A model generated the notes under the pieces. The model made no database searches. It had not been told where the DNA came from and saw only the letters and a list, made by a program, of their open reading frames with translations. A stretch of DNA of 64,000 nt from Diplosphaera chodatii (taxonomy: Eukaryota; Chlorophyta; Trebouxiophyceae; Prasiolales; Stichococcaceae): contig JAALGY010000031.1 of NCBI GenBank assembly GCA_032358165.1, positions 1,054,001-1,118,000 on the forward strand, given 5' to 3'. How positions within the stretch are numbered: position 1 is the first letter of the stretch; each line of letters starts with the position of its first letter. Shown in pieces: positions 17,129-28,900 of the stretch. Position numbers and translations under genes: made by a program.

Positions 17129-20100
17129 TCACTCGTCTGCCTCGGCAAAGAACACGCGCACCCCCGCCAGCGTGCGAGCCAGCAGCTCATACTCAGCGGC
17201 ATATGCGCGCACCCGCGACAGCAGCAGCTGCCTGTTCTCCTCGTCTGCAGGCACCGGCGCAGGGCGCGCTGCCCTGTCCGGACTGCTGCTGCCACCTGAT
17301 TGCGTGAAGAAGCGCTGCGCTGATCCGTCAGGAAGATTCGTGCTGCTGACCAACAGAGTGGGTCATGCAGGCTGCACCAACAACTCCATTGCGCTGCTAC
17401 GAGCTGTACATGGACAGCCTGCAAGCTCCAATTCAGCGAGAGGTGCAGGATGGCACTTGGAATGTGGCGGCTATTCGCGCACCTCGCAGGGAGCTGAGGC
17501 CGTCGAGCAGGCGGGAGGCGAGGCTGGGGGCGGCGTGGTCCGGCGCGGGGCGCTCCGCCACGGCGGCCGCCTCCGCGGCGTAGTGCGCCGCCACCGCCTC
17601 GAACCACTGCAGGCTGTCGAACGCCGTCTCCTGCTCCAGCACCTGCGGAGCGTGCAGCGTCTGTCGCATTGACACCCTGCATGAGTGCCGAGGAACTGCA
17701 TGATGCAGAAGCATGGTGCAATGCAGGGTGTCAGACGACGTGCGAGCCCGGCACGCGTGCCGGAGGCAGCCAACCTGCAAAACAGGCCAAGCAGGGTCCT
17801 CCAGGCCAGGGGCCAGGGCAGCTGCACCTTGAGCAGGAAGGCGAGGCTCAGCGGGAAGCCGTCGTCGGTGAAGCCGGCGGCGGCGCCGCCGCGACGCCGC
17901 CGGGACAGGGCCTCTTTGGCCACCAGGCCCGCCTCCACCGCGCCCGCCACCAGCGCCGGCACCGCCATGTGGAACAGCCGCAGGTGCCTGCAAGGACAAA
18001 AGGCAGAGGCTTGGCACCGCATATCAGCAAGCGCATGCTGTGCCTAAACAGCAGGCCATTGGCAGGCAGGAGCCAAGGGTGACACCATGCCCACCTATTG
18101 GCGGGCGTGCACAGCTCCTTGGAGAAAACTGAGACCAGCGGCGCAAAGAAGTCCATGCCTGGAGTGCAAGGTGGCGCATTGCATGCAGCGCGACGAGAAC
18201 TATACCACCAGAAACATTCATTCATTCATTCATTCATTCATTCATTCATTGGGCCAGTCAGTTTCTGGCCCACCAGCAAAATGCTTCCTCATTGGAGAGC
18301 GCCACATAGAATGCAGCAGTGACACCCGCTGTGACGGGCATCTACCCATTTGACCTCACCTTCTGCGCCCTGCGTGCGCATGTCAGCAAGGAAGTCGTCC
18401 AAGGCCTCTGCTGCAGCGCCACCAGCGCCGTGCAGCCCATCGGCTTCGGCTGCATCTGCCAGCCGAGGCGGCAGCGGCAGCGCTACCCTCCCACCGTGCT
18501 GACCTGACGGCAGGCCCCCCGCCTCCGACGGCAGCATGCCCGCTGATCCAGACTGCGGTCAGCAGGACAGATACATGTGAGGTGCACGCACGAGGTCCCA
18601 GTTTGCCTTCGACATGTCAAGGACGGCGAGACCGCGGTCAAGTCGGCACCTACCTGACCAGGGGCCGTGTGGCCTGCAGCGGAAGCCCTGGAGCGCTCGG
18701 CAACGCCGTCATTCCTGGGGCGGTCGGTGCCGGGGCCGGATGCGTCACGGGGCACGCGCGGCGCCAGCTGTGCGCCGGCGGCGGCAACGCGCAGCCCCGC
18801 CAGGCGGGCAAGCCGCACAAAGCCGAGTGCATTGCCGATCTCTGCATGTGCAGATATGTCAAGTAGCATAATCATGCAATAAGCCGGTCATGTATCATAT
18901 ACCAGAAGTGATGGGTCGTGGCTCAAGCTGCACCTGCTATGAGGGCGTCACTTTTGTCACTTGTTTCAAGGGACATGTCCCACATACTGATGGCACCTGT
19001 CACAAGGAGGCGCAGCTGCTGCAGGGGGGCCGGAGGCGCGGCCGCGCCACGGGGCGACGCCACATCAGAGTAGCCCCCGCCACCGTCGCTGCTGCCATCC
19101 CCTGCCTGCTGCTCGCCGGCTGGAGCGCCATCGTCTGCAGGCTGCGCCAGGTCAGCGGCGAGGCGCGCTGCACGGTCCGGCGGGAACCTGCGGAAGTCGT
19201 ACGCCCAAGGGCTTTGGACTGCATTGCGGGCAACTGCACGGTGTTGAAAACGGAACGAAATAGACAGTATTATGCCTCATGCGCAGGGTGTGTGTGTGGG
19301 TCAAGCCTCGGCACGGCACTGCAGCCAGGCGCACATGGAGCCGAGGCCCTCCCGGGCGCCGCCCCACCAGCGCGCCTCCAGCTGCAGCCGCCCCGCCACA
19401 TTCTCCTGAAACAGCACCTGCGCCACGCCAGCGCATCCTTTGCACACCACGCACTTTGCCCCTTCTGGGTGCAGGTGCAGAGGCCGGCTGTGGAGTACGC
19501 TGCGGTTTGGGGGAAGGCAACAGCCCATGCAGGGCGCAACCTGTGACAGGGCTGCCATGCGGGCGGCCAGGAACTTGTACGCGGCATTCACTGCTGCAGG
19601 GAGCAGCCCCAGGCCGTGCGCCCGCACCGCGCCTGCCACCGCGTCTGGTGTCAACACCTGTGCACCGCCCATGAAAAGCGTAAAAGCCTGCAACCCGACT
19701 TCAGCAGGCCACTCCGATCGTGACTGCAGAAGCCATGTCCACTGCCAGTACGGCCAGCCGAGCAGGAGCTGGACTGTCAAGTACTTACCGACAGGAATGC
19801 AGCCGTGGCGGGGGCTGCGGCGGGGCGCTGCACAAAGGAGTGCGTCGCCGCTGAGTATGCAAAGCATGCCGCAAACACGTCCAGGCCACGCATGACGTCC
19901 AAAACATCGAGACCTGCAGCACAACCAATCAAACATGTCGGTGCAAAGCATCCCATGAATGCTTTGACTTGAACCGCTTCACTGATCACATGGCACTTTT
20001 GGCACCACATGCATGCCAGACCATGACGGCTGGGTGCCAGATGCCAGAGTTGCCAGGTGTTTCATTGCTGACACATGCAGAGAGTGTGGATGCTCACCCC

Positions 20101-23100
20101 CGCCTGGCCCTGCGGCAGGCAGCCGCGGCGGCGCCACGGGCAGGCCGTACTTGTCGGCCGCCAGGGCCGCCACCTCCCCCAGCCGCCGCCCGTCCTGCGG
20201 CGCGACCGCCGCGTTGTCGTGCAGCCGCCGAGTCAGCGTGTCGCCCAACCACTTCCTGACCACAGTTCGCGACATTGCAGTCAGGGCAGGAAGGTCTCAC
20301 GGGGCTTGCTTGCAAGCATCTGCCGTCACCCAGATGTGCTGAGATGCTATCATATGGGGTACCAGATGGCCATGTTGCTGTTGCAAACATGCACAGAGAC
20401 CTGATGCATAGTGCGCTGGTAGCCAGTCTCAGCGGCGGCAGCGCGATCAGGGGCACCACCCAGGAAGCCTCTGCTGCGGCGTCCGCCGCAGCCTGGCACG
20501 CCTCAGCAGCTGCAGCCGCCTCTGCGCTGCTGCCGCCAGCCGCGGCGGCGTCGGCAGCAAACAGCGCCAGCCGCAGGTCTGCCTCAATTGCTGCCGCCGC
20601 CGGCGTCAGCAGCGCTGCCTCCAAGGCATCACGCAGCAAGCGGTCCAGCGCCTGCAGGCAGTAGCGTGGGTGGCAGGTTGAACAGGTCTGATCACTGCAG
20701 CTAGAAAACAACGTACATGCAGCGATGGTGTGTTTATTGCTGGTGCTCAGCAGCCACAGCATCCTGGTGTAAGCGAAAAGAGCATGGAGCCTCATGCGCA
20801 GCATGACCACGCTCGCCTGCTCATCTGGTGCGGGGCTGCAGTGGCTCAGCACGCGTGCGCAGTCCGTGGCTGCGGCCAGGATGCGAGGCAGTTGGGCAGC
20901 TCCCCCATGCTCGTGTGCTGCACTCTCCAGCAGCTGCCCCAGCTGGCCCCGCAGCCCAAACAGCCATGCGCAGTCGCACGCCTGCAGGCGGGCGCACCGA
21001 AATCTTGTGACATGCGCTAAGAGTGTCCTGCATTGCATGGAATTGATGACAGCGGCGCCCGCTGCATGCCTGTCGATGCATGCACAGTCGTGCACACCTT
21101 GCGCATGGCGTCCTGCACGTTGGCTAAGCCAGCCGCCACATTCACGGCGGAGCTGAGGCGGGCCAGGTCCCCTGGTGGAAGCACCGCAGTCGCCCGCAGC
21201 GCGTCGATGCACAGCCGCAGCAACAGCACCTGCCGCTCGCAAACGGCCCCTGCGCTGCCGATGGAGCTTGTCGTGGGTCTGAAGAGACAACCTCCGGGCC
21301 AGCTGACGAGGTGCAAGGCCCGCTGTTCCCGCCGGCCCGTCAACAAACATTGCTTGGAATTCCCAATGGTGCTTCTGGGTCAGTCGATATGAGTGCAGGG
21401 AAGCACTGCAGTACTCATCGGGCTGCACGGCCAGGTTTCTGCACACCTGCGGCAATGCGGCCTATCAGGTTGGCAATGCTGGCGGCATCATCCAGCGCTT
21501 CAGCGCGCCGCTGCCGCGTGCCGGGCATGGCCAGCAGCGGCGCCCCAGCATCGGTGCCGCCAGGCATTGCTGCGCGCCTGTGCAGCACACAGACAGAAGG
21601 CCTCAGCGCGATCTTGAGGCCCCATGTCCAATATGGTATGGCATCTGCCCTGATGCAGGGCATAAGGGGAAGTACAGAAGGTGCAGCGCATTTGGTGGCA
21701 GATACACTGTCGGACGATGTGGAAGCCACAATCAGAGTGGAGTTTGTGCAAACCTGGTATCAGCTGCCATCATTGCAAGGTGCATCCGAGCAGCCGTGAT
21801 CATGTGTGGCAGCGCTGCAGCAATGGCCGCATCATGCCTCTGAAAGGTTGCCTCAATGCTCTGCAGCAGACATGCTCAGACTGTGACGGCGGTGAAAACA
21901 CACCTCACCAGCATGGTGCTGGATGCGTTGCTGACATGACACACTCGACCAATACCTGCGCTATCAGTTGCAGTGAGAGTTCAAGCCCGCACAGACAGCC
22001 ACCAAGATGCGACACGAGATAAAGAACCTTGAGCAGTGCGATGGCGCGCGCAACATCCGGAAGGTGGCTCACGGGCAGCGGCAGCCGCAGCTGCTCAGCC
22101 AGCTCCGGTGCCGCCTGCGCCCAGCGGTTGATGGCCGCGGCTAGGGACAACCCCCGCAGCAGCGAGTGCGCGCCACGACGCAGGGTGCTGGCATCCGACC
22201 TGGGCAGGGTTGTGAAGCGGCAGTGTCCACATGTGCCCATTGATGTCCGTGTCGTATGCGGACTCAGGAGAGCAACAACATGCTGCGATGGAATGCTTAT
22301 GGACGGCATGCAGGAGCTCACCGTACCAGCTAAATAATTTGCGTGCAATGGAAGCCCGTGCAACCAGGCTTACAAGGGTGCCACAGCATCATGACAGAAT
22401 GCCGCTGCCATCACGAGGCAAGGGCCACTGCCAGAGTTATGCCTTCGGTGCATGTAGGAAAGGGTTCCAATCTCACCGCCGCGCTGCAAACGCTGTGTCC
22501 ATCTCGCATGCCCAAGCCATGGCTGCCAAGGCAAACTGTCGTGCATCGACCTTTGCATTCTCTGTGTGGGAGTCCAGCGCTCGCAGCCGACCGGCATGCG
22601 ATGCCTGCACGCTGCACATGAACAGCTTGCGCAGGGGTACATACACAAGAGCCTTTGCACTCTTTAAGATCATGCTGAATGTCAACAATCACTGCTCGCC
22701 TCAGTGCATGATGCTAACAGCCTTCTGTACAGAATACACACTGCTGATCAGCTTGCCTGAAGAAAGTCGCTGGGCAGCTGGGAAGTCACTTCGAGGGGCA
22801 GCAGCCGGGACAGGAGGGTGCCAGGCGCCGCAGTCGCGCCGCCAAAGATGCTGAGCAAGGGCACCTGCATGCCCAGAATCAGAATCCACCAGTGTGCAAC
22901 ATCCGCAGAAGCCCAGCAGTATTGGGGCGGTGTCCGCCTCACTGCAACATGACGCCACAAGCGTCCTGCTCCCAATGACGGCGATCAACTCCACCTGCAG
23001 GTGGAGGCCCTGCAGCAGGCGCAGCAGGCGCTTGTCCAGCGGCCCGCCAGCCAGCCAGGCCGCCGCAGCCGACAGCGCCACCAGGTCCGTGAGCCGGGCC

Positions 23101-24896
23101 CCGTCGCCGGCTGCCTCGTCGGGCGCACCCCACCGCCCCAGCATCCCCGCAAACAGCTGCCTGCACATTTACACAAGCCCACCTGCTGCTGCAGTCACTC
23201 GGATGTGCGCGTCGGAGGTTTGTGTGTGCTCTTGTGGTTGCGGCTGCAGGCATGTACGAATGTGCAGGCTGCTCAGCCACCAGCAGCGAACAGTTTGCAT
23301 AGCTTGAGATTGGCGACCATACCGCAGGGTGGCAGGCAAGATTGACATTGCGCCGCCACCACTGAACAGCTCTGACACAGCGGGCGCAGCCAGCTGCGTC
23401 TCAAGGAAGCGGCGGAAGCTGCTGCTGCTGCCCCCAAAGTCGGCCTGCAATGCCAGAAGGGGGCAAGCCCTCTTGTCATTTTGATGGCTGCCGCCCCTTG
23501 TCACCCGTGTTGGCAGAATCTGAGGTTGATCTCAATCTGCCACATCAGTATGAGCACTGAGCAGCAACATGCTGACCTCCAGCTCTGCAAGGTCTGCAGC
23601 CAGGGCGGCAGCGGCGTCTGCCCCTGGTTTCTCCACACCCCATAGGTCAGAATCATCTGTGGCACTTCCGAGCAGCCTGCAGCATAGAGGAGCTCATGAC
23701 GGCAAGGTACAAACAGCGCATGCATCAGATGTGCATGCAACATGATGCACCGATGGCTTATGTTCACAAGATGGCATGGCAACACTGGACAACAAGGGTG
23801 GTCGTGAACAAGCAACACCTGCGCATGGCTGCAAATGCTGCTGGCAATGCTGTGGCCCGCTGCGTCAACACATCCATCCGCAGCAGCAGCCCGAGTGCTT
23901 CGGCTGCGGCCTCAAAGACGACATACACTGTGTCTCCTGCAGGACAGCGGGGCGGCACAGCTGTGTCTGCTGCATATCTATGCTGGTCCTGCTGGGCAAA
24001 CTCAACAAGACAGGCAACGTACAACCCACCCTGGAGGATCGTGGCCTTGCGCGTGTGCGCAGCACACAGGCCGCCCAGCTGGCACATCAGATTCAAAGCC
24101 ACCGCCTGCAGTGAAGAGTCAACATATCTGACAGATGCCACAGAGTGACCTGTGGTATACCTCGGCTGTACAGCCAGCCGCTTCCAGATGCATTTTGCCT
24201 AAGCTTGGACGCAGAAACCTGTGTGGCTGTGATGAGCGCGGCAGCGTCATGCAGGCCCGGCAAAGCCGCTGCCAGGGCAGCCGCGGAGTCCGGCGCAGCT
24301 GGCAGCCCCTCGCCAAACATCAGCAGCAGCGGGAAGGTGTGTGCATCAGCCTGTTAACATGCTGATCTTTCGTTTCTCGAGGCGTTGCATGCTGTTTGCT
24401 TCAGCCGTTCTTTAGGACGTCAGTGAAGAGGACAGCAATCACAATGTGATGTGGCTCACGCCACATTCAAGCACAGGGACAAGACCCACGTGTCTCCGCA
24501 GCCGCGCCACTTCAGCGCACAGGTAAACCAACACGCCCGCCAATTTGTTGAAGGCGGTGTTGGCAGTGTCAGGCTGCTGCACGCCGCTGGTGGGTGCGGC
24601 AGCGGTGTCCATCGCAAGCCCCATGGCGAGCCCCAACTGGACATCAGCAAAGGCGTCGAGTCGACCCACAGTGAGTGATGCTGTGAATGCGCTGTGCATG
24701 GCGTCGCGCGCAGCCGCTGCGTTCATGTACCTAAAGCGTCAGCAGCACCCACCTGGAAGGGCGGGACATGTGCACCCTGGACAGCATGCACGTGCCGCTG
24801 CTGATGGCTCAATATGTTGCGCTCGTCAACAAAGCGCCGGAGCGCCTCGAAGTGGGCCTCAGCTGCCGCTGCCGCCCCATCATCGCTGCCTGGCAT
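17129..24896 (-). CDS. WASHC4: WASH complex subunit 4 (SWIP, KIAA1033 family)
   Basis: SWIP is a large helical scaffold of the pentameric WASH complex, which activates Arp2/3 on endosomes for retromer sorting. The likely start is the ATG at 24894-24896 (MPGSDDGAAAAAEAHFEALR). NTAFNKLAGVLVYLCAEVARL at about 24500-24560 matches the human LNKVITVYAALCCEIKKLK region. At about 24250-24330, GEGLPAAPD matches YGEG. An exon at about 20560-20660 has LLRDALEAALL...IEADLRLALF. At about 20130-20170 is DKYGLPVAPPRLP, and at about 19810-19920 GLDVLDVMRGLDVFAACFAY. At about 19560-19660 is AHGLGLLPAAVNAAYKFLAARM. The C-terminus has AAGFTDDGFPLSLAFLLK (about 17820-17890), FDSLQWFEAVAAHYAAE and YAAEYELLARTLAGVRVFFAE, ending at TGA 17129. 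The order and motifs follow the whole animal protein. Many short exons, several uncertain, and an intron with a CATT microsatellite. Confidence 0.88.
18215..18250. repeat. (CATT)9 microsatellite
   Basis: Nine perfect CATT units lie in what appears to be an intron of the SWIP gene. It is the cleanest tetranucleotide repeat in the window and probably length-variable. Confidence 0.95.
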
Positions 24897-25942
24897 GACT
24901 GTGCTGACTCCTCACAGCGCAGCTGCCTCCTACCGTCCGCACAACCCGCTGCTTTCCAGGCACCACCTCTGCCGCTGTGTGCTTGCCGTGGGTTTTGAGT
25001 GTGCTGCTGATCAGCAGCACCCCCGCTGTCTCAGTCGAAGAGGTGCAGGTTGAGGGCAATCGACTGCAACACCGATGTGAGTGACCTCATGCGCTCGCCA
25101 AACGCCAGGAAGACTGCCCACCAGTATGCCAAGCTGAAGATCTCTGCACGGACAGTCCATCAGATCATGCACAAAGTGATGGATGCAAACATATTAGCAT
25201 CCGCTGTTCGGAATCGACGTCAACACCTCAAATGGCATGCTGTTGCGCACCTGTGAAGTACTGTGCTGCACTGTCCCAGAACGAGATTCCGGCCGCGGTG
25301 CATTGCGATGCCGACATTGCTGCAACGAACAGCATTCCTGCCCAGCATGCAAATCACGATCATGCATGGGTAGTGGGACGTGCACTCAGCAGCAATGTGC
25401 GCTGGTACTGCGGCAATCTGCCGCAGGGCGTGCAGACACCAAAGGGATGCAGCAGTCCAGCCCTTCAGCGCAGTGAGAAGTGCTGCTGCATGCGAATGCT
25501 GCGGTGGGAGGACCAAATGTTGTCAGCTGCAAGAAACATGTGCTTGCACGTGGACCCAGTCCGTGCTGCACAGAAACAAATCGTCACTGCGCTATGATGG
25601 AGCGGGGCGTACGACCACCGCTGCGGTTCGACGGTGTGCAATCGATAAAGATTGAGCCGTTCGATCAATGCACGCATGGTCATGCTCTGAAATGAATGCA
25701 CTTGCATATTCTGCTGCCCTGGAGTGGGTGCGCCAGCACGGCAGCCAGGCTGGCTTTGTAATTTCACTCTTGCATTGCCTGCAAGCCCCGTATACACGCG
25801 GTGCGGTCCACCCAGTTGTGAACGTTGGGGAAAGTACCATTCTGGCATGCAGTCTTTGTGTGACAACCCAACTTCAACATATGAGAATGTATGCAACCCC
25901 GCCTGGAGCAGCCGTGCACAGCAGCGCCATGCTCAATGACCG
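24897..25942. other. 1-kb spacer between SWIP and the first U-box gene
   Basis: Both neighbours are leftward, so this should contain the SWIP promoter and the 3' UTR of the U-box gene. A minus-strand open frame at 25465-25896 has no recognisable domain or splice support. No RNA gene or repeat is evident. Confidence 0.4.
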
Positions 25943-28900
25943 CTACTGAAGCGACTGTAGCAGGCTGCGCAGCGAGTGATTGGGAATCAACTCTGCCTTG
26001 ATGGCTTCACTAGTCATTGGCGACACACTGCCGTGTTGCGCCACCCACTCCTCGATCGCAGGTCGCTCATAGCAGATGCCGTCGGATGCTATCACCGGGT
26101 CCTTCATCCTTGCCTGTAGCATACAAGTGGCGATCTCGCTAGGGTAGCGCCCAGGAGGAGAACGAGAGAAAGGAGAAATCAAGGGTTCACTGCCATATGC
26201 TGCTCCTCTGCCCAAGTTGCTCACCTTGCTCAAGGGGCATAGCTGCCAGCTGTTGTCTGCCTCGCCGTCTGCATCTAACGGCTCTGTTGCGCATACGTCA
26301 GCATCTGACTGCACATCGTGCTGGGCCTCGCCGTGCTGCACTGAGGTCCTGCTGGCCAATTGCTCAGGCGCGGATGCATCCGTCGTGCAGCTGCCGTCCC
26401 CAATAATCGAGGCCTGCTGCGGGGTGTCGACTGGCGGCGGCGCAGCTCTGGCCGCCTTCTTGCGGGCCTTCTTGCGTGCCTGCTTGGCGCTTTTGGCGGC
26501 CACCTGTGCCTCCTCCTCCTCCTGCACATTTGCGTGCAGGTGCAGGCTGATGATGGTGATGGATGCACATGTGCAGCATTGAAATGATCACGGCGGGTCG
26601 GGCCTCAGCAGCAGTGCTGATCCTGGACATGCATCCGCACCAGGAGCAGCTGCGCCATGCGCTCCGCCGCCGCTGCTGCCTGCCGCTGCTCCTCGGGCGA
26701 CGGCTGTGGCGGGGCCGCCGGCGGGGCCCTTGCCAGCCGCGCTGCAGGGCGGGCCGCAGGCGGGGTACTTATTGCTGCTGCTGCAGTCGGTGTCCTCTGA
26801 CAGCAGGGGCAGCCTGCTCTGGATGCCAACGACGCTGCTGCCGAGCGTGCCAGCTCTGCTGCAACCCTCGACGATGATACTGGCAGGGCGCACACAAGCG
26901 CTATGTCGATGTCGGACAGCTTGCTGTTCAGCTGCTCTGCCAGGTCTGGTGACAATCTGCAGCAAACGACCAGCAGCATTTCACCTGTATACAAAGACTT
27001 TGGCCACCAGAGCAACAAAGGCCGTCCTTCATGGCCATGTAAGTGCATGGCATGCAGCGGCCAGCAGGCAAGCGAAGTCGAGTCTCACCCCGAGTAGACG
27101 TCAGTGAGGGTGTTTTGCACATGGATCAGGTGTGCCACCGCAATGTAGGCTGGCACGCCATGCACCAACTCGGAGCTGCTCTTGATCCTTGCACAGGGGC
27201 CGTAGCTTGCCGCTGTGACCCCACACACGGCCTTGCACAGGCATGTGCAGCACTCCACCACAGCAGCCACCTTGAAGGGCAGGAACAGGGTACCATCTCG
27301 GGTTGGCACTCCGACGAGCTGTTGCAGGATGTGGCAAGAGGCATGTGCAAGTTGAGGGGAGTTGGGCATTGATGAACACCCTGTGCTGACCCTGACCTTG
27401 TCTTTGCCCTCGGGCGTTGCGGCCAGGTCCGCCGCAAAGAGCAGAGCGTCCATCAGCACCACCACCACCTTGAGGTCCATGTAGATCTCCGGCCTGCGCA
27501 GCGCTTTAGACGCGGTCAGCCATCAAACCGTTGTCATCAGTCACCGATCTGGTGGCAACCTGCGGCATGGTGTGAACGAATGACCCTGCACTCACCAGTC
27601 GGCGGCGAATGTGTCCGACATGAAGCTCAAGTCGGTGAAGCCCTTCAGGGCTGTGTCGATGATGGACGGGGCGCCGGGCGGCACGGAACACTTTTTCACC
27701 ACAAGAGCATCCATCATGAGGGCCACGAACTGGCAGCCTGACAGCACTGTCCTACGAAAGGCGTCCATGGACATTGGATGCCCCATCTCCTGCACGCGAT
27801 GTCCACCCACGTCAGCATGAGGGCATGCGCAGCATCACTACTTCCTTCCGCAGCTCATGCGCACCAAATGGGTCATCACACCTTCAGCAAGAATGGCTGG
27901 CGCATGATGCACAAATGTGTGTCGGCCACCTGCCAGTGGCCACGCATCAGCAGCATGTCCTTGTTGCTGCCTGCAGGTGCGCAGGTGCAGTGAGCGTGAA
28001 GCCTCGTCACCTTGGTAGCATCAGCTGACATCAACAATGAGCAGCTGGAAGCATGCAGTGGTGCGCAGGTGGCGCAGATGGTGCAGGAGGCGCTGCATAC
28101 TGAATCGGGTTTTGGGGGTGGCAAAGCTGCAGAGCGGGAGCTGTACACAGGCCGCCACGATGCTCATGATGGTGTCGTTCGGGATGAGGCTGCGTGCGCC
28201 TTCCGACTCCAACCTGGCGGTGTCAGACGTCAGCTCCCGCACCGTCCTCCACACCAGCTGTATGGCCTGCATCACAGGTCATGCTGCTGGTCAGGTTGAC
28301 ATCTGGTGATACTGCTGCAATGCTGACAGCAACACTCCCTGGCTGCCGGGGCAGTGGCATCACCAGTCTGCAGGCACCCTGCAAGCTTCCGTGCTGGTTC
28401 ACGAAAGGGTTGTCACTCAGATGCTGGGCAGTCTCAGGGGCAGGCCTTGGCAATGGCCTCGCTGACGTCATCAAAGATGATGTTGCGGGGGAACCTCGGC
28501 TCCTTTTTGGAATCATCCATCATCGCCATTTGCGCAGCTTCGCCACTGGCAAGTCTCCTCACAGTTGGCTTGCTACTCATCCACTGCATCGCATAGCACC
28601 GCACCTTCAAACATCACCTCAACCACCGCGCAGGCCATGGATGGCAAGACGTATGCACAGGGAGGTATGGAAATGTGTGCCTTCCATCACCTCAGCGGCC
28701 AGCTGCAGTGTTACGGCGGCAGCCTGCCACGCTGGCAGCAGTGCGTTGTGAGCAAGCAGCTCCTGCGCAGAGGTCGCACCGCACAGCGCCTCGATCGCCG
28801 CCTGTTGCAACACGGTGCAGCACAGGTCAGCCTGTGCGATGGTTGCCGATTGGCACTTTACAAATCTGTTGCATCCCGTGCTCTTGAGTATGCAAAGCAG

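Noticed and set aside
20094..21455. 453-residue minus-strand open frame read as one exon
   Set aside because: It runs through several SWIP introns that happen to lack stops. Only parts (for example IEADLRLALF) match SWIP.
25465..25896. 143-residue minus-strand open frame in the SWIP/U-box spacer
   Set aside because: It has no recognisable domain, no splice support and a composition like the surrounding non-coding DNA.
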